Source of the DNA: Zhongshania marina
GTDB lineage: Bacteria > Pseudomonadota > Gammaproteobacteria > Pseudomonadales > Spongiibacteraceae
Assembly (NCBI RefSeq): GCF_002915595.1
Contig: NZ_PQGG01000007.1
Coordinates: forward strand, 1-64,000
Direction of reading: 5' to 3'
Length of the DNA stretch: 64,000 nucleotides
A program made the position numbers and the translations under genes. The notes below the pieces were generated by a model. The model saw only the letters and a program-made list of their open reading frames with translations, was not told where the DNA came from and did no database searches. Positions 36,102 to 49,792 of the stretch are shown here, piece after piece (the first letter of the stretch is position 1; every line of letters starts with the position of its first letter).

Positions 36102-36698
36102 GTGAAAGAACCTTGTCCGTGGTGCAAAGCCACGCCTGATTATATTAAATATCACGATGAAGAATGGGGCGTACCCTCTGATGACGACCGCCTGCATTTC
36201 GAATTTCTGGTGTTAGAGTCTGCCCAAGCGGGCCTAAGCTGGCTAACAATACTGAATAAGCGCGACGGCTACCGCAAAGCTTTTGCAAATTTTGATCCCC
36301 GCAAAGTTGCTAAATTTGACGAGGCTATGGTCGAAACCCTCAAAGCCAACCCCGGTATTGTCCGCAATCGTCTAAAAATTGAGAGCACGATCAGCAATGC
36401 TCGGCACTTTTTAACAATTCAGAAGGAATACGGGAGTTTTGCCCGCTATATGTGGTCGTACTTTGACAACAAGCCCATCCAAAACAAATGGAAAACAATG
36501 GCAGAGGTACCTGCCACCAGTAAAGAATCAGACGCCATTAGCAAGGATCTTAAAAAGCGCGGCTTTAAGTTTTTTGGCAGCACGATTTGCTACGCGAATT
36601 TACAAGCGCTGGGCTTTGTTAACGATCATTTGCTAAGCTGCCCACGCCACAAAGTGTGTGCAGAACTCGGCAAAAATTTTCGGCCACACTGGTTATAA
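36102..36698 (+). CDS. tag: DNA-3-methyladenine glycosylase I
   Basis: Tag excises 3-methyladenine from alkylated DNA. The 198-residue protein opens CPWCKATPDYIKYHDEEWG, which carries the zinc cysteines and the conserved aromatic residues. LESAQAGLSWLTILNKRDGY follows, with the catalytic-pocket residues, and C-terminal cysteine/histidine ligands lie in LLSCPRHKVC. The GTG at 36102 is favoured because GGAG lies eight bases upstream; the earlier GTG at 36093 overlaps that site. The next gene starts 20 bases after the stop. Confidence 0.93.
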   Translation: MKEPCPWCKATPDYIKYHDEEWGVPSDDDRLHFEFLVLESAQAGLSWLTILNKRDGYRKAFANFDPRKVAKFDEAMVETLKANPGIVRNRLKIESTISNARHFLTIQKEYGSFARYMWSYFDNKPIQNKWKTMAEVPATSKESDAISKDLKKRGFKFFGSTICYANLQALGFVNDHLLSCPRHKVCAELGKNFRPHWL

Positions 36699-36718
36699 CG
36701 ACAAAAAAGGTGAGCACA

Positions 36719-37267
36719 ATGAAATTATTCGCTTTATTCGCCCCAATCCTACTCATTGCGCTATCCGGCTGCAGTAGCACAGACGTCGTAACGGACTACA
36801 ACCCCCGCGCCGATTTTAGCCGCTACGAGCGCTATACCATCGCTGACAGCAGCGGCGCAGATAAAGTCGTATCGCCCTTTATTATTGAGAATGTAAAAGA
36901 ATCATTGCAGCGCCAACTCAGAGCCGGACTCTACAAACAGGCAGACACTCCTGCCAATGCTGATTTCCTTGTCCGCTATTACATTGCAGAAGCGGCAGAA
37001 ACCATCGACAGAAGCCCACGCCTTGGACTGGGATTGGGTAGCTTTGGCGGCAATTTTGGGGTTAGCACCTCGGTTGGGGTTCCCCTCGGCAAAGACAAAA
37101 TCAACCGCAATATTCAAATCATCATCGACTTACTAAACCCTGCCGACAAAAAGCTAACTTGGCGCGGTTCACTCGTAATCGAGTTAGATGACCGCGACCC
37201 AAAGGTAAACGCCAACACCATCGAACGCGCCGTCACCGAGATATGGAGCCAATTTCCCCCCGCCTAA
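36719..37267 (+). CDS. DUF4136 lipoprotein
   Basis: A 182-residue predicted lipoprotein (signal peptide ending in ALSGC, C18) with a DUF4136 domain. Typical features are DYNPRADFSRYERYTI near the start and a C-terminal IERAVTEIWSQFPP. A glycine-rich stretch, RLGLGLGSFGGNFGVSTSVG, lies in the middle. The function of the family is unknown; many members are outer-membrane or stress-linked. The start is ATG 36719, with AGGTGA just upstream. It may be cotranscribed with tag. Confidence 0.85.
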   Translation: MKLFALFAPILLIALSGCSSTDVVTDYNPRADFSRYERYTIADSSGADKVVSPFIIENVKESLQRQLRAGLYKQADTPANADFLVRYYIAEAAETIDRSPRLGLGLGSFGGNFGVSTSVGVPLGKDKINRNIQIIIDLLNPADKKLTWRGSLVIELDDRDPKVNANTIERAVTEIWSQFPPA

Positions 37268-37291
37268 ATACGGTTTAGCCGCTGCGGCGGC

Positions 37292-37846
37292 TTACTCAAA
37301 ACAATAGGGAAATAAGGCTTTAATCGCTTCACCATCCATATCTTGCAGCAGTGCGATATTCCGCTCAGGAATGCCCTCTGGATCTGGATGCGAAGCAATT
37401 GCCTGCTCTAGACTATCTTCCCTGAGCAAATGAAATATCGGATACGGGGCGCGATTACTAAAGTTTTCATGATCGCTCTTTTCTGTACCGGCAAATTGGT
37501 AATCGGGGTGGAAGCTCGCAATTTGAATATCACCCTCCCAGCCACCTTCCTGCAATACCGCATCGGCTATATCCAGAAAATCGTTATAATCATAAAAATC
37601 CTGCAGCATGTCAGGCACCACTAGCAAGCTGGTTTCCAGCTTATCCAGGCCGGTTTCTTCAATACGGCATAGCGCTTGATGCAAATCATTAAGCAAATCT
37701 TCTGCGCCGCGAGCTCGGCTGACATCGATCGCCACGCGCTTTTCCTGCAGGGGCTTAGCCGCAAAAGGGCACAAACCCAAACCCACTACCGCCTGCTCCA
37801 ACCAGCGCTGAACCTGCTGCTGAACCACTTCATCGTCTACTGTCAT
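37292..37846 (-). CDS. DUF1415 family protein
   Basis: A 184-residue cytoplasmic protein matching DUF1415 throughout. Hallmarks are VVGLGLCPFAAKPLQEKRV near residue 20-38, LLVVPDMLQDFYDYNDFL near 94, and IASFHPDYQFAGT with NRAPYPIFHLLRE near 130-155. No function is assigned to this family. The gene is convergent with the DUF4136 gene. Upstream (37847-38070) there is a 224-base gap in which I see no gene. Confidence 0.85.
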   Translation of the reverse strand: MTVDDEVVQQQVQRWLEQAVVGLGLCPFAAKPLQEKRVAIDVSRARGAEDLLNDLHQALCRIEETGLDKLETSLLVVPDMLQDFYDYNDFLDIADAVLQEGGWEGDIQIASFHPDYQFAGTEKSDHENFSNRAPYPIFHLLREDSLEQAIASHPDPEGIPERNIALLQDMDGEAIKALFPYCFE

Positions 37847-38070
37847 TTCAATGCTTTTCTCTTAAGTTTTATAAACAAATTCGCAGCTAATCTGCACCAA
37901 GCCTTAGATTGTTCTGGAATCACAGCATCGCGGCTTAGGAATAAATACAATAATACAAGACCGCTGCAGCGCATCCGGACACTGCTACACTAAAGATGTG
38001 AATTAGGTTGGAGCCCGCCTTTACTGAGGCTAACAATTCTACCTAAGCCTGACATAGTTAGGAGCATAAT

Positions 38071-38625
38071 ATGAAACGTTATTATTTTCTGTCCGATAAT
38101 CTCGACAAGCTCGCTGACGTCGAACACGACCTTGCCGACAACGGTATTTCTAAGCCCCAGATCCACGTCCTCAGCCGCGATGATTCCGGTGTCAGCAAGC
38201 GCAAATTAAATGATGTTGAAGCGGTACTGCGCAAAGATGTCGTTCACGCAATGGAACGCGGTGCCCTGATAGGCTTCGCCGCAGCAGCCTTAGTATTAGC
38301 GGTAGGTCACTATTCCGGTGCAACCAGCAGCGTAGGATGGATGCCATTTATCTTTCTATCCATTGTTATGCTTGGCTTTTTCACTTGGGAAGGCGGACTA
38401 TTTGGCATACAGGAGCCACACCACGATTTCAAACGCTTCGACCAAGCCTTAGCCTCTGGTCGTCATTTGCTTTTGATTGATATAAATGAAAAAGACCATA
38501 GCATTCTAAACAGAGTGACCGCGCATTATCCCGAGCTAGAGTTTTCCGGCACCGGAAACGGCTCACCGCAATGGTTTATTGGCTTGCAAAATAAGTGGCG
38601 CCACTTCGTTGAGGTCATGCCCTAG
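38071..38625 (+). CDS. Two-helix membrane protein of unknown function
   Basis: A 184-residue protein with soluble ends and two adjacent transmembrane helices (about residues 66-86 and 90-110). The N-terminal part, YYFLSDNLDKLADVEHDLAD with QIHVLSRDD, recurs in uncharacterised gammaproteobacterial proteins that are sometimes mislabelled as NAD/FAD enzymes. The C-terminal part (HHDFKRFDQALASGRHLLLID) continues the same soluble fold, suggesting a domain split by a hairpin of helices. A clear ribosome-binding site (TAGGAG) precedes the ATG. A strong terminator follows. Confidence 0.75.
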   Translation: MKRYYFLSDNLDKLADVEHDLADNGISKPQIHVLSRDDSGVSKRKLNDVEAVLRKDVVHAMERGALIGFAAAALVLAVGHYSGATSSVGWMPFIFLSIVMLGFFTWEGGLFGIQEPHHDFKRFDQALASGRHLLLIDINEKDHSILNRVTAHYPELEFSGTGNGSPQWFIGLQNKWRHFVEVMP

Positions 38626-38658
38626 AGATAGAGATTTTCTCAACTCAATTTACTCATA

Positions 38659-38694
38659 AAAAAATACCGGTGACGTAGGCACCGGTATTTTTTT
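38659..38694. terminator. Strong bidirectional intrinsic terminator
   Basis: ATACCGGTG (38664-38672) and CACCGGTAT (38680-38688) form a perfect 9-bp stem with a 7-base loop. A-runs lie on the left and T-runs on the right, so it works for both the plus-strand membrane-protein gene and minus-strand hemE. Confidence 0.9.
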
Positions 38695-38730
38695 ATCTAA
38701 ACAAACCTTGTTCAACTAGCTAGCATCACA

Positions 38731-39798
38731 CTAACGCTGATGATATTGCGCCGACAGCTCGCGAACACACTCTATAAACGCACCAGCGTGAGCGGGGTCT
38801 ACCTCTGGCGTTATTCCGTGACCAAGATTAAAAACATGCCCCGGCCCATTGCCAAAACGAGCGAGAATAGTTGCAACTTCTTCACGAATTCGCGCAGGGG
38901 AAGCGCGTAACATTGAGGGGTCCATATTGCCCTGCAGCGCAACGCGATCACCTACCCGCGCCTTCGCCACACCAATATCGGTAGTCCAATCTAGGCCTAA
39001 AGCGCTAGCACCGGTATCCGCCATCAACTCTAACCACTGGCCACCGTTTTTAGTAAACAGAATAACTGGCACAACACGGCCGTCATTCTCTTTAATTAAG
39101 CCGTCTACGATTTTTTTCATATAACGCAGACTAAATTCTTGATAGGCGTTGTGGCTTAAAGCGCCACCCCAGGTATCAAAAATCTGCACCGCTTGTGCGC
39201 CAGCGCGAATTTGGTCATTCAAATAAGCAGTCACACTCTGCGCCAGCTTATCTAATAAAGCATGCATTAATTCAGGCTGATCAAAAGCCAAAGCTTTAGC
39301 GCGCGCATGATCTTTAGAACCACCGCCCTCAACCATATAGGTGGCCAAAGTCCACGGACTACCGGAAAAACCAATCAACGGCACACTACCATTCAACTCA
39401 CGGCGAATAGTGCGCACGGCATCGCAGACATAAGTTAGGTGCTTCTCACCATCAACAACCGGCAGCGCATCTACATCGGCCATTGTACGAACTGTTTTTT
39501 TGAAACGCGGACCTTCGCCGGTTTCAAAATACAGCCCCAAACCCATTGCGTCGGGAATCGTTAAAATATCGGAAAATAAGATTGCCGCATCGAGAGGATA
39601 GCGAGCCAAAGGTTGCAGTGTCACCTCGCAGGCAAGCTCAGGGTTCATGCACAGCGACATAAAATCACCCGCAACTGCACGCGTGGCTCGATACTCAGGT
39701 AAATAACGCCCCGCCTGCCGCATCATCCATACCGGAGTGTAATCAACAGGTAAGCGCTGAAGGGCGCGAAGGAAAGTATCGTTTTTTAGTTCAGTCAT
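38731..39798 (-). CDS. hemE: Uroporphyrinogen III decarboxylase
   Basis: HemE removes four carboxyl groups from uroporphyrinogen III to give coproporphyrinogen III in haem synthesis. The signatures [16 protein letters not shown] (residues 21-36) and [20 protein letters not shown] (near 145) are present. At 355 residues it has normal length. It follows gltD on the minus strand, the same order as in Pseudomonas, but is separated from it by a palindromic segment. Confidence 0.96.
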   Translation of the reverse strand: MTELKNDTFLRALQRLPVDYTPVWMMRQAGRYLPEYRATRAVAGDFMSLCMNPELACEVTLQPLARYPLDAAILFSDILTIPDAMGLGLYFETGEGPRFKKTVRTMADVDALPVVDGEKHLTYVCDAVRTIRRELNGSVPLIGFSGSPWTLATYMVEGGGSKDHARAKALAFDQPELMHALLDKLAQSVTAYLNDQIRAGAQAVQIFDTWGGALSHNAYQEFSLRYMKKIVDGLIKENDGRVVPVILFTKNGGQWLELMADTGASALGLDWTTDIGVAKARVGDRVALQGNMDPSMLRASPARIREEVATILARFGNGPGHVFNLGHGITPEVDPAHAGAFIECVRELSAQYHQR

Positions 39799-39810
39799 AG
39801 TAAACCTTAA

Positions 39811-41293
<1,483 letters not shown>

Positions 41294-41312
41294 TCATTGC
41301 TACTCGGCGGGC

Positions 41313-44300
41313 TTATTCCGGACGTCTTCTGGTGGAGTCAAGCAAACGGCTGAGGCTCGCCGCCTTTGGCTTGATCATCCAGAATTTACCGATGTAGTCG
41401 TCAAAATTATCGAGGATATGCTGCCCCCACGCGGAGCTTGTTTCTGCCACGTACTCAACAATATTGCCGCGCAAGTGTGCTCGGTAGGCCTCCATCGACT
41501 CGGAGTTTATCCGGCACATTTCGACTAGCTCGCTGTTATATCGATCAACAAAGCGATTTGCCTCATCTAAGACGTAGGCAAAGCCACCCGTCATACCTGC
41601 ACCAAAGTTGACCCCAGTAGGCCCCAAAACGGTGACAATGCCGCCGGTCATATATTCGCAGCAATGATCTCCCGCGCCTTCAACAACGGCGTGAGCGCCA
41701 GAGTTACGAACACCAAAGCGCTCCCCCGCAATACCCGCAGCAAAGAGCTTGCCGCCGGTCGCGCCGTAGAGGCAGGTATTACCGATAATGGCCGTATCTT
41801 GGCTGTTAAACACACTGCCTTTTGGCGGATAAATAACCAATTTACCGCCGGCCATGCCCTTACCGACGTAGTCGTTGGCATCGCCCTCAAGATACATATT
41901 CAAACCACCAGCATTCCACACACCAAAGCTCTGGCCTGCAGTGCCCTTCATACGCAGTGTCACTGGCGCATCTTCCATACCAAGATTGCCGTGGCGCTTG
42001 GCGATCTCACCGGACAAACGAGCACCAATAGAACGGTCGCAGTTGGTTACATTAAACTCAAGATCCGCGCCGGACTTCGCTTCAATGGCTGGCAGTGCCG
42101 CAGCAACCATCGCCTCGGCTTTCTCGCCCTTATCGAAAGGCGCATTTAAATCAACCTGACAAAACTCTGGCTGATCCTTGGCGGCGGGATCTTTGAATAG
42201 AATTGGCGACAAATCTAGCAATTCTTGCTTCTCTGTCTCGCCTTCCTTCTGCATCAATAAATCAGTGCGACCGATCAGCTCTTCCATCGTGCGAACGCCA
42301 ATGCTGGCCATCCACTCACGGGTTTCAGTCGCTATAAAGGTGAAGAAATTCATCACCATTTCGACGGTGCCGATGAAATGCTCGTCACGCAGGCGCTCGT
42401 CCTGAGTAGCAACACCCGTCGCACAGTTATTGAGGTGACAAATACGCAAATACTTGCAACCCAGCGCCACCATTGGTGTGGTACCAAAACCAAAGCTTTC
42501 TGCGCCAAGCATTGCCGCTTTAACAACATCTAAGCCGGTTTTTAGACCGCCGTCGGTTTGTACTCGAACCTTGCCACGCAAGCCGTTGCCTCGCAGTGTT
42601 TGCTGGGCTTCAGATAAACCTAGTTCCCACGGTGAACCCGCATAGCGGATAGACGTAATAGGGCTCGCAGCGGTACCGCCGTCATAACCAGAAATAGTAA
42701 TCAGATCGGCGTAAGCCTTAGCCACACCAGCGGCAATGGTGCCGACACCTGGCTCAGACACCAGTTTTACCGAAACCAGCGCCGAGGGGTTAACCTGCTT
42801 AAGATCAAAAATTAACTGAGCTAAATCTTCAATCGAATAAATATCGTGATGCGGCGGCGGTGAAATCAAGGTCACGCCAGGCACCGAGTAACGCAGTCTT
42901 GCAATCAAGGCGTTAACTTTACCACCAGGTAACTGACCACCTTCACCGGGCTTAGCACCCTGCGCTACTTTGATCTGCAGCACTTCGGCGTTAACCAGAT
43001 AATGCGGTGTCACCCCAAAGCGGCCAGATGCAACCTGCTTAATTTTTGAAACCCGCTCAGTGCCGTAGCGAGCGGGATCTTCACCACCCTCACCGGAATT
43101 TGAACGGCCGCCAAGACGATTCATGGCGGTTGCCAAGGCCTCGTGGGCCTCTGGGCTTAAAGCCCCCAAAGACATGCCCGCAGAGTCAAAACGGCGCAAT
43201 AAGCTTTCTATCGGCTCAACTTCATCAAGCGGAATCGGCTTGATATCGCCTTTAAAACCCAGCAGATCGCGGATAGTCGCAACCGGACGGTTATTTACCA
43301 AAGCCGCGTATTTCTTCCACTGAGCGTAATCGCCACTTTTCACTGCATCTTGCAGGGTCATGACCACATCTGGGTTAAATGCGTGGTATTCCTTGCCATG
43401 CACGTATTTCAGCAAACCACCCTGATCGATAGTTTTGCGCGGCAACCATGCTACCGTCGCCAAGGCTTCTTGGTCGCGCTGTAGCTCGGCAAAACCTGCA
43501 CCAGCAATCCGGCTAGCCACACCTTTAAAGCAGGTATCGACAACCTCGGTAGCTAAACCAATCGCTTCAAACAATTGCGCGCCACGGTAAGAGGCAATTG
43601 TCGATATGCCCATTTTGGACATAATTTTCAGAAGGCCTTTGTTAATGCCTTTTACATAATTAGTGTGTGCGGTTTGCTCGTCACCAAGAATCTCACCGCT
43701 GCCCAACATATCGCTGATGACTGCATAAGCCATATACGGATACACCGCGGTCGCACCAAAGCCAAACAAACAGGCCATCTGATGCGAATCACGAGCACTG
43801 CCGCTCTCTACAACGATGTTCGCGTCACAGCGCAGGCCTTGCTTAATCAAGTGATGGTGAACTGCGCCAGTTGCCAACAAGCTATGTACGGCGAGTAGAC
43901 CTGGCTCAATAGCGCGATCACTCAGCAATAAAATAACCTTGCCGTCACGCACTGCACTTTCTGCCGCTGCTGCCACATTTGCAACCGCCTCTTTTAGAGA
44001 GGTCAATGCGGGATCGTAGCTCAAATCTATTCGCGCTAAGGGATAGCGAGGCGAATCCACGTGCATTAAGCGGTCAAATTTGTCCGGTGACAAAACCGGG
44101 CTGGTTAGGATTAAGCGATCAGCGTGATCCGCCGTTTGCTCAAATACATTTTGCTCTGCGCCCAGCAGCGTTTCCAAACTCATAACGATAGTTTCGCGTA
44201 GCGGATCTATCGGCGGATTGGTAACCTGCGCAAACTTCTGGCGGAAATAGTCATATAGAGAACGCTTCTGCCGCGACAGCACAGCCATTGGGGTATCGTC

Positions 44301-45761
44301 ACCCATTGAGCCAACTGCTTCATTGCCGCTATCTGCCAATGCCGACAACACCTGCTCACGCTCTTCAAAACTAACTTGGAAATATTTTTGGAATGCCGCC
44401 AAGGTATCAGCCTCGGGTAGCGCAGGACGATTACCCTGCCCCAGCTGATCCTGAAGACGATTTCCATTTTCACGCAACCATTGCTTATAAGGATGCGCAG
44501 ACTTCAGGCGATTATCGACCTCTTCAGTGTGCAGCACCTCACCTGTTTCAGTATCGACAACCAGAATTTGCCCAGGGCCAACGCGGCCTTTTGAGACCAC
44601 ATCTTCCGGCGTATAGCCATAGGTGCCAATTTCTGAGGCAACGGTGATGAAACCATCTTTAGTGATAACCCAACGCGAAGGCCGCAGACCATTGCGGTCT
44701 AGCATACACACCGCATAGCGACCGTCGGTTAAAACCAAGCCGGCGGGGCCATCCCACGGTTCCATATGCATGGAGTTATATTCGTAAAATGCCTTTAAGT
44801 CGGCATCCATGTGCTCAATATTTTGCCAAGCAGGCGGTACTAGCATCCGCACAGCTCGGAACAAATCCATGCCGCCAGCAACTAACAACTCAAGCATATT
44901 ATCTAAACTTGAGGAGTCGGAACCGGTGCGGTTAACCAGAGGCGCAAGCTCAGCAACATCCGGTAACAATGGGCTACTAAAATTACGCGTACGCGCTTCC
45001 GCCCAATTGCGGTTGCCCTCAATGGTATTAATTTCACCATTATGGGCCAGCATCCGGAAGGGCTGGGCCAAAGGCCAACGAGGCATGGTGTTGGTCGAAA
45101 AACGCTGGTGGAATACACAAATTGCGGTTTCTAACTCAGGATTGGCAAGGTCTAAGTAAAAGCGCGGCAAATCCACCGGCATCACCAAACCTTTGTATGA
45201 AATAACGTCAGCAGACAAACTCGATATATAAAAATCGGGATCGCCAGCCAAAGCCATTTCGGCCTCACGCCGAACGACAAACAAACAGGTGCGCAACTGC
45301 TGCGCATCCATGCCGTCAACATTAATAAATATCTGTTCAATACGTGGCAGGCTTGATAGTGCAATCTCACCGCAAACGGACTCATCTACCGGCACCACCC
45401 GCCAGCCTGCTGGTTGCAGGCCATTTTTACGCAAGACAGTTTCAAATTCAGCCCGCGCAGAAGCAGCAAGCTTCTCGTCGCGGCTGAGAAAAATCTGCCC
45501 CACGCCGTAATTTTCGCTCAGCTCACTACCGCAGGACTCTTTTGCCACCGCGCGTAAAAAGCCGTCTGGCTTTTTGAGCAATAAGCCACAGCCGTCACCC
45601 GTTTTACCGTCGGCGGCAATACCACCACGGTGCGTCATGCAGGTCAGCGATTCGATGGCAGTCTGCAACAATTTATGACTCGGTTCACCCTGCATATGGG
45701 CTATTAGGCCGAATCCACAGTTGTCGCGCACATCTTCAGGTCTGTACAGGCCTGTACTCAT
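41313..45761 (-). CDS. gltB: Glutamate synthase large subunit
   Basis: GltB is the alpha subunit of NADPH-dependent glutamate synthase, 1482 residues. The class II glutamine amidotransferase domain starts at C15 ([13 protein letters not shown]), exposed by removal of a short propeptide. Central and FMN-binding domains follow ([24 protein letters not shown]), then the [3Fe-4S] cysteines in [18 protein letters not shown]-terminal beta-helix has repeated glycine motifs ([22 protein letters not shown]). The 164-base gap upstream contains its promoter and lacks the SPOR/DamX gene usually found between aroB and gltB. Confidence 0.97.
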   Translation of the reverse strand: MSTGLYRPEDVRDNCGFGLIAHMQGEPSHKLLQTAIESLTCMTHRGGIAADGKTGDGCGLLLKKPDGFLRAVAKESCGSELSENYGVGQIFLSRDEKLAASARAEFETVLRKNGLQPAGWRVVPVDESVCGEIALSSLPRIEQIFINVDGMDAQQLRTCLFVVRREAEMALAGDPDFYISSLSADVISYKGLVMPVDLPRFYLDLANPELETAICVFHQRFSTNTMPRWPLAQPFRMLAHNGEINTIEGNRNWAEARTRNFSSPLLPDVAELAPLVNRTGSDSSSLDNMLELLVAGGMDLFRAVRMLVPPAWQNIEHMDADLKAFYEYNSMHMEPWDGPAGLVLTDGRYAVCMLDRNGLRPSRWVITKDGFITVASEIGTYGYTPEDVVSKGRVGPGQILVVDTETGEVLHTEEVDNRLKSAHPYKQWLRENGNRLQDQLGQGNRPALPEADTLAAFQKYFQVSFEEREQVLSALADSGNEAVGSMGDDTPMAVLSRQKRSLYDYFRQKFAQVTNPPIDPLRETIVMSLETLLGAEQNVFEQTADHADRLILTSPVLSPDKFDRLMHVDSPRYPLARIDLSYDPALTSLKEAVANVAAAAESAVRDGKVILLLSDRAIEPGLLAVHSLLATGAVHHHLIKQGLRCDANIVVESGSARDSHQMACLFGFGATAVYPYMAYAVISDMLGSGEILGDEQTAHTNYVKGINKGLLKIMSKMGISTIASYRGAQLFEAIGLATEVVDTCFKGVASRIAGAGFAELQRDQEALATVAWLPRKTIDQGGLLKYVHGKEYHAFNPDVVMTLQDAVKSGDYAQWKKYAALVNNRPVATIRDLLGFKGDIKPIPLDEVEPIESLLRRFDSAGMSLGALSPEAHEALATAMNRLGGRSNSGEGGEDPARYGTERVSKIKQVASGRFGVTPHYLVNAEVLQIKVAQGAKPGEGGQLPGGKVNALIARLRYSVPGVTLISPPPHHDIYSIEDLAQLIFDLKQVNPSALVSVKLVSEPGVGTIAAGVAKAYADLITISGYDGGTAASPITSIRYAGSPWELGLSEAQQTLRGNGLRGKVRVQTDGGLKTGLDVVKAAMLGAESFGFGTTPMVALGCKYLRICHLNNCATGVATQDERLRDEHFIGTVEMVMNFFTFIATETREWMASIGVRTMEELIGRTDLLMQKEGETEKQELLDLSPILFKDPAAKDQPEFCQVDLNAPFDKGEKAEAMVAAALPAIEAKSGADLEFNVTNCDRSIGARLSGEIAKRHGNLGMEDAPVTLRMKGTAGQSFGVWNAGGLNMYLEGDANDYVGKGMAGGKLVIYPPKGSVFNSQDTAIIGNTCLYGATGGKLFAAGIAGERFGVRNSGAHAVVEGAGDHCCEYMTGGIVTVLGPTGVNFGAGMTGGFAYVLDEANRFVDRYNSELVEMCRINSESMEAYRAHLRGNIVEYVAETSSAWGQHILDNFDDYIGKFWMIKPKAASLSRLLDSTRRRPE

Positions 45762-45925
45762 AAAACGACTCTCGCAAAATTACTAAGAAAAACAAAAAGA
45801 TAGTCGAAAAGAATGTTCGGGGATCTTACACTTACCCGAAAAAAGGAGTGACATTCTACACGGACAGAGCAAAAGCAACAAACGTCACCGAGTAAGCGAT
45901 CATTTTTTAAACAATGCCCTCACAA

Positions 45926-47011
45926 CTAAGCACGAACACCCGCCGCACGCAAGACCTTGGCAATTGTCGCCTCAGGGGCCTCACTACTCACTACCGCCTC
46001 ACCCAAGCCTTTCAGCAATACTAGGCGCAAACGGCCATCTAGCACCTTTTTATCACGCCCCATTAGCTGCAAAAATTGATCCACATCCATATTTTCTGGC
46101 GGCGAAGTAGGTAAACCAGCCAATTCAAGCAGTTTCTTTCCCCGCTCATATATATCAGCGCCCAACCACCCCAGCTCAAGTGACAGCGCCATTGCCAATA
46201 CCATCCCCGCTGACACGGCCTCGCCATGCAGCCAATTGCCATAGCCTTCCGCTGTTTCAATCGCATGACCAAAGGTGTGACCGAGGTTTAAAATTGCTCG
46301 ACGACCACCCTCGCGCTCATCCTCAGCCACGACCTCTGCCTTGTTTACACAGGAGCGATACACGGCTTCTTCGAGTAAATCCGTATTTCGGCTCATCAGC
46401 CCCGCAATATTGCTTTCTAGCCACTCAAAAAAGGGCGCATCGCAAATCAAACCGTATTTAATCACTTCGGCCATACCCGCGGAATATTCACGCTCCGGCA
46501 AGGTATCGAGCAGACTTAAATCCGCAAGCACGCAATTTGGCTGATGGAAGGCGCCAATCATGTTTTTACCCATGGGATGATTTACACCCGTTTTACCACC
46601 CACCGAGGAATCAACCATCGACAATAAAGTGCTGGGAATTTGGATAAACTGAACGCCGCGCTGATAGCAAGCCGCCGCAAACCCGCACATATCACCAACC
46701 ACCCCACCTCCAAGAGCGATCAAGGTGGTACCGCGGTTATGATTTTTCGCCAATAACGTGTCAAAAATCTGCTCTAGGGTTGCCAACGTTTTATAGGCTT
46801 CACCATCTGGCAAAATCACCTCACACACGGATTTATCGCCAAGCTGGGCCTTCAACTTTTCAAGATACAAAGGGGCAATCGTATCGTTAGTTACAATACA
46901 GACTTGCTTGCCAGCAATATACTTCGTCCACAGGTCCGGCTCGCCAATAAGATCACGCGCAATAAAAATGGGATAGCTGCGCTCTCCCAAATCGAGTTCG
47001 AGGTTTTTCAT
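45926..47011 (-). CDS. aroB: 3-Dehydroquinate synthase
   Basis: AroB converts DAHP to 3-dehydroquinate, the second shikimate-pathway step, using NAD and a divalent metal. The NAD/phosphate loop [20 protein letters not shown] is near residue 102-121, and substrate-binding [19 protein letters not shown] follows. The metal-binding residues sit in [10 protein letters not shown] and [10 protein letters not shown]. At 361 residues it is normal. It follows aroK by 51 bases on the same strand, as in many gammaproteobacteria. Confidence 0.96.
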   Translation of the reverse strand: MKNLELDLGERSYPIFIARDLIGEPDLWTKYIAGKQVCIVTNDTIAPLYLEKLKAQLGDKSVCEVILPDGEAYKTLATLEQIFDTLLAKNHNRGTTLIALGGGVVGDMCGFAAACYQRGVQFIQIPSTLLSMVDSSVGGKTGVNHPMGKNMIGAFHQPNCVLADLSLLDTLPEREYSAGMAEVIKYGLICDAPFFEWLESNIAGLMSRNTDLLEEAVYRSCVNKAEVVAEDEREGGRRAILNLGHTFGHAIETAEGYGNWLHGEAVSAGMVLAMALSLELGWLGADIYERGKKLLELAGLPTSPPENMDVDQFLQLMGRDKKVLDGRLRLVLLKGLGEAVVSSEAPEATIAKVLRAAGVRA

Positions 47012-47062
47012 CTGTGGTGTATCCGAGAAATGATTAATATACCGACCAAGTAGGCCAGTATA

Positions 47063-47602
47063 TCAATATTGAGCACTCAGGTCGTCAGCACCGAGCTGGG
47101 AACATAATTCTTGCACAACCGACTTAGGGGTTCTGTTGTCTGTTAAAACCGTATAATCAGCAATTTCTTCATAAAGTGGTTCGCGCAAAGCCATTAAATT
47201 ACGCAAAGTCGTCGCTGGATCACCGGTTTGCAACAAAGGCCGTTTGCGATCCCGCGCGGTGCGGCGTATTTGCTCATCTACCGACGTTTTAAGATAAATC
47301 ACCGTGCCTTTGGCGACCATCAACTTTCGACTATCGCTGCGCAATACCGCTCCACCGCCGGTAGAAATAACTACTTGAGCAGCATCACTTAATTCGGCAA
47401 GCATGGACTCTTCGCGATCTCTAAAGCCTTCCTCGCCCTCCATGTCGAAAATCCATGGAATATCAACACCGCTGCGCTCTTCTATTTCGCGATCAACATC
47501 GCGAAAATCAAAGCGTAAAGTGTCTGCAAGTAAACGGCCAATCGTACTTTTACCAGCGCCCATTGGGCCGACTAAAAATACAGCGCCAGACTTCATTATC
47601 AC
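47063..47602 (-). CDS. aroK: Shikimate kinase
   Basis: AroK phosphorylates shikimate at the 3-hydroxyl. Walker A is GPMGAGKST near residue 12-20. The shikimate-binding [11 protein letters not shown] follows, with R in FRDREE and GGGAVLR, and the lid arginine is in RDRKRPLLQ. Length is 179 residues. It starts four bases after the pilQ stop on the same strand, so it belongs to the pil transcript, a typical link. Either of two ATG codons (47602 or 47596) could start it. Confidence 0.95.
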   Translation of the reverse strand: MIMKSGAVFLVGPMGAGKSTIGRLLADTLRFDFRDVDREIEERSGVDIPWIFDMEGEEGFRDREESMLAELSDAAQVVISTGGGAVLRSDSRKLMVAKGTVIYLKTSVDEQIRRTARDRKRPLLQTGDPATTLRNLMALREPLYEEIADYTVLTDNRTPKSVVQELCSQLGADDLSAQY

Positions 47603-47606
47603 AATA

Positions 47607-49769
47607 TCAATCTACCAAACTGTCGGCCAAAATACGTGGCGTAATAAATATTAGCGTCTCCTGCTTCTCCCGCGACACTGTTGTGCTTTTAAACAAGCGC
47701 CCAATAAAAGGAATATCACCTAATAGCGGCACCTTTGTCTCCGAGGAAATATCTAGCTGATCATAAACGCCACCCAGAACCACGGTTTCGCCATTGCTAA
47801 CTAATACGCGGGTTTTCAGTTCTGTTGTGTCAATTGTCGGCACCTGACCACCTAGGCCAGTGGCAATCACTAGTGAACCAATCGTATCTTGGTTAATGGT
47901 TAAATCCATAATGATACGGTCGTCAGGCGTGATGATTGGCGTCACATCTAGTTTCAAAACTGCCTCTTTAAAGGCGATAGTGGTTTCGCCGTTTGCAGAG
48001 GATTCTGGATAGGGAATTTCCGTACCAGATTTAATGATTGCAGGCTCTTTGTCACCAGTAACAACACGAGGCTGAGAAACAATTTCACCACGGCCCTTTG
48101 ATTCTAGGGCAGATAGCTCTAGGTTGAGCAGCACGTCTGAGCTTATAAAGCCAAGCGCAAAGGAACCCGCCGCACCAGACACACCCAAGTCAGTTACCAG
48201 ACCCGGCACGGCAGTGTAAGTAGGAGAACCGGCTGCAAGCGCAGACAAGTAATTGTTTTGCGTAGCTTGATCGCTAGCCAAATCCCCGTTCGCTGAGTAC
48301 ACCTTATCGCCATCGGCTTTTACATAAGCACCGCCCCACTTCACACCGAGCGAACGGTCAAAGTCTGAGCTTGCACGGACAATCCGCGCCTCGATCTGAA
48401 CCTGCCGAACCGGCACATCAATAAGAGAAATCAGGCGTCTAAACTCATCTAAACGCTCCGCCGTTTCGGTGATTAATAGCGAATTAGTGCGCTCATCTAC
48501 AATCACTTTGCCACGGGGCGACAAAATGCTACCCGTTGAATTCTCATCATTCTCACCGTTGCGCTCTGGACGGAACAACTTAAATAATTCTGCCGCGTCG
48601 GCATAGCGCACCCGTATAAATTCGCTTTGCAGCGGCGCAAGTTCTTCTACTTGCTTTTGCGCCTCAATTTCCTGACGCTCGCGCTCGGCAATTTCAGCCG
48701 CGGGAGCAACCATCAACACGTTACCAACTTGGCGCTTGTCTAAGCCTTTGGTTTTTAACACCAGCTCCAAAGCCTGATCCCAAGGTACATTTTGTAGGCG
48801 CAGGGTGATATTTCCGCTGACGGTATCACTGGCCACCAAGTTTAATTCGGTAAAATCTGCAATAAGCTGTAATACAGATCGAACTTCAATGTCTTGGAAG
48901 TTCAAAGACAGTTTTTCACCTACATAGGCAAATTCGCGTCGGCGATCTTCAACTTCTTTCTTGGTGAGTGGCTTCACACTAACCACATATTCCGTATCGG
49001 TTTGGTAGGCTAGGTAGTCGTACTCGCCACTCGCCTCCAGCGACAGTTTCGCGCCTTTTTCACCCATGCGCGCATCAATGCTCTTCACCGGCGTTGCAAA
49101 ATCGCCAACATCAAAACGGCGCTGCAAATTCTGCGGCAAACTTACGCCGCCAAAATCCACTTTGATTTTTGAACCTTCTACAAAAACATTCACATCGGCC
49201 TTGGCATCAGCCAACTGAATCACTAATCGGCCTTCGCCTTTCTCGCCACGGCGGAAATCTAAATCTGTAATACTGTTGCTCACACTTACCGTTGGCGTAG
49301 ACGCTGTTAATGGGCTGTTATATTTTTCTTTTAAATACGCTTGGCTACCGCCGCTACCAACCTCGACAATTAAGACATTGCCTTCTTGGCGGGTTTCGTA
49401 ACTCGCCAACTTGATCAAATTTAATACTACACGGGTGCGATCGCGACCTTCCAACACCACTGCACTGCTAGCATTGTCGTACGCTAAGGGGAATTTCTTC
49501 TGGCTGAGCATATTGCCAGCACCCACTAAATCAAGGGCGATTCGCGCTGGCTTCTCGATGGTATAACCCTTCACCTCTGGCGCCGGCCCGTCGAAGGTTA
49601 ATCGCGCTTCAAAGCTACCACCCTGCAGCGAATTAAATTCGACATTTTTTAAATTCGATGCCATGGCGGTAATAGATGCCAAAAACAACCATAAACCTGT
49701 TAGGAGTTGTCGCCCCAGCCCCGCCTTGTAACAAGGTCTTTTGCACTGCATCTGCACTCGGGTATTCAT
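47607..49769 (-). CDS. pilQ: Type IV pilus secretin PilQ
   Basis: PilQ forms the outer-membrane channel for the type IV pilus. From this start it has 720 residues. A signal peptide ends near ITAMA, and two AMIN peptidoglycan-binding domains follow (about 35-130 and 155-260). STN/N0 ([20 protein letters not shown]) and N1 domains come next, and the secretin barrel is in the C-terminal 250 residues, with [16 protein letters not shown] as its signature. The start ATG 49769 has GGAG six bases upstream; an ATG five codons earlier overlaps that site. It ends the pilMNOPQ operon. Confidence 0.95.
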   Translation of the reverse strand: MNTRVQMQCKRPCYKAGLGRQLLTGLWLFLASITAMASNLKNVEFNSLQGGSFEARLTFDGPAPEVKGYTIEKPARIALDLVGAGNMLSQKKFPLAYDNASSAVVLEGRDRTRVVLNLIKLASYETRQEGNVLIVEVGSGGSQAYLKEKYNSPLTASTPTVSVSNSITDLDFRRGEKGEGRLVIQLADAKADVNVFVEGSKIKVDFGGVSLPQNLQRRFDVGDFATPVKSIDARMGEKGAKLSLEASGEYDYLAYQTDTEYVVSVKPLTKKEVEDRRREFAYVGEKLSLNFQDIEVRSVLQLIADFTELNLVASDTVSGNITLRLQNVPWDQALELVLKTKGLDKRQVGNVLMVAPAAEIAERERQEIEAQKQVEELAPLQSEFIRVRYADAAELFKLFRPERNGENDENSTGSILSPRGKVIVDERTNSLLITETAERLDEFRRLISLIDVPVRQVQIEARIVRASSDFDRSLGVKWGGAYVKADGDKVYSANGDLASDQATQNNYLSALAAGSPTYTAVPGLVTDLGVSGAAGSFALGFISSDVLLNLELSALESKGRGEIVSQPRVVTGDKEPAIIKSGTEIPYPESSANGETTIAFKEAVLKLDVTPIITPDDRIIMDLTINQDTIGSLVIATGLGGQVPTIDTTELKTRVLVSNGETVVLGGVYDQLDISSETKVPLLGDIPFIGRLFKSTTVSREKQETLIFITPRILADSLVD

Positions 49770-49792
49770 GTACTTCTCCGCCATTCGAATTC

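Noticed and set aside
37847-38070. tRNA or small RNA in the 224-base gap before the two-helix protein
   Set aside because: No cloverleaf or terminator-like end could be drawn.
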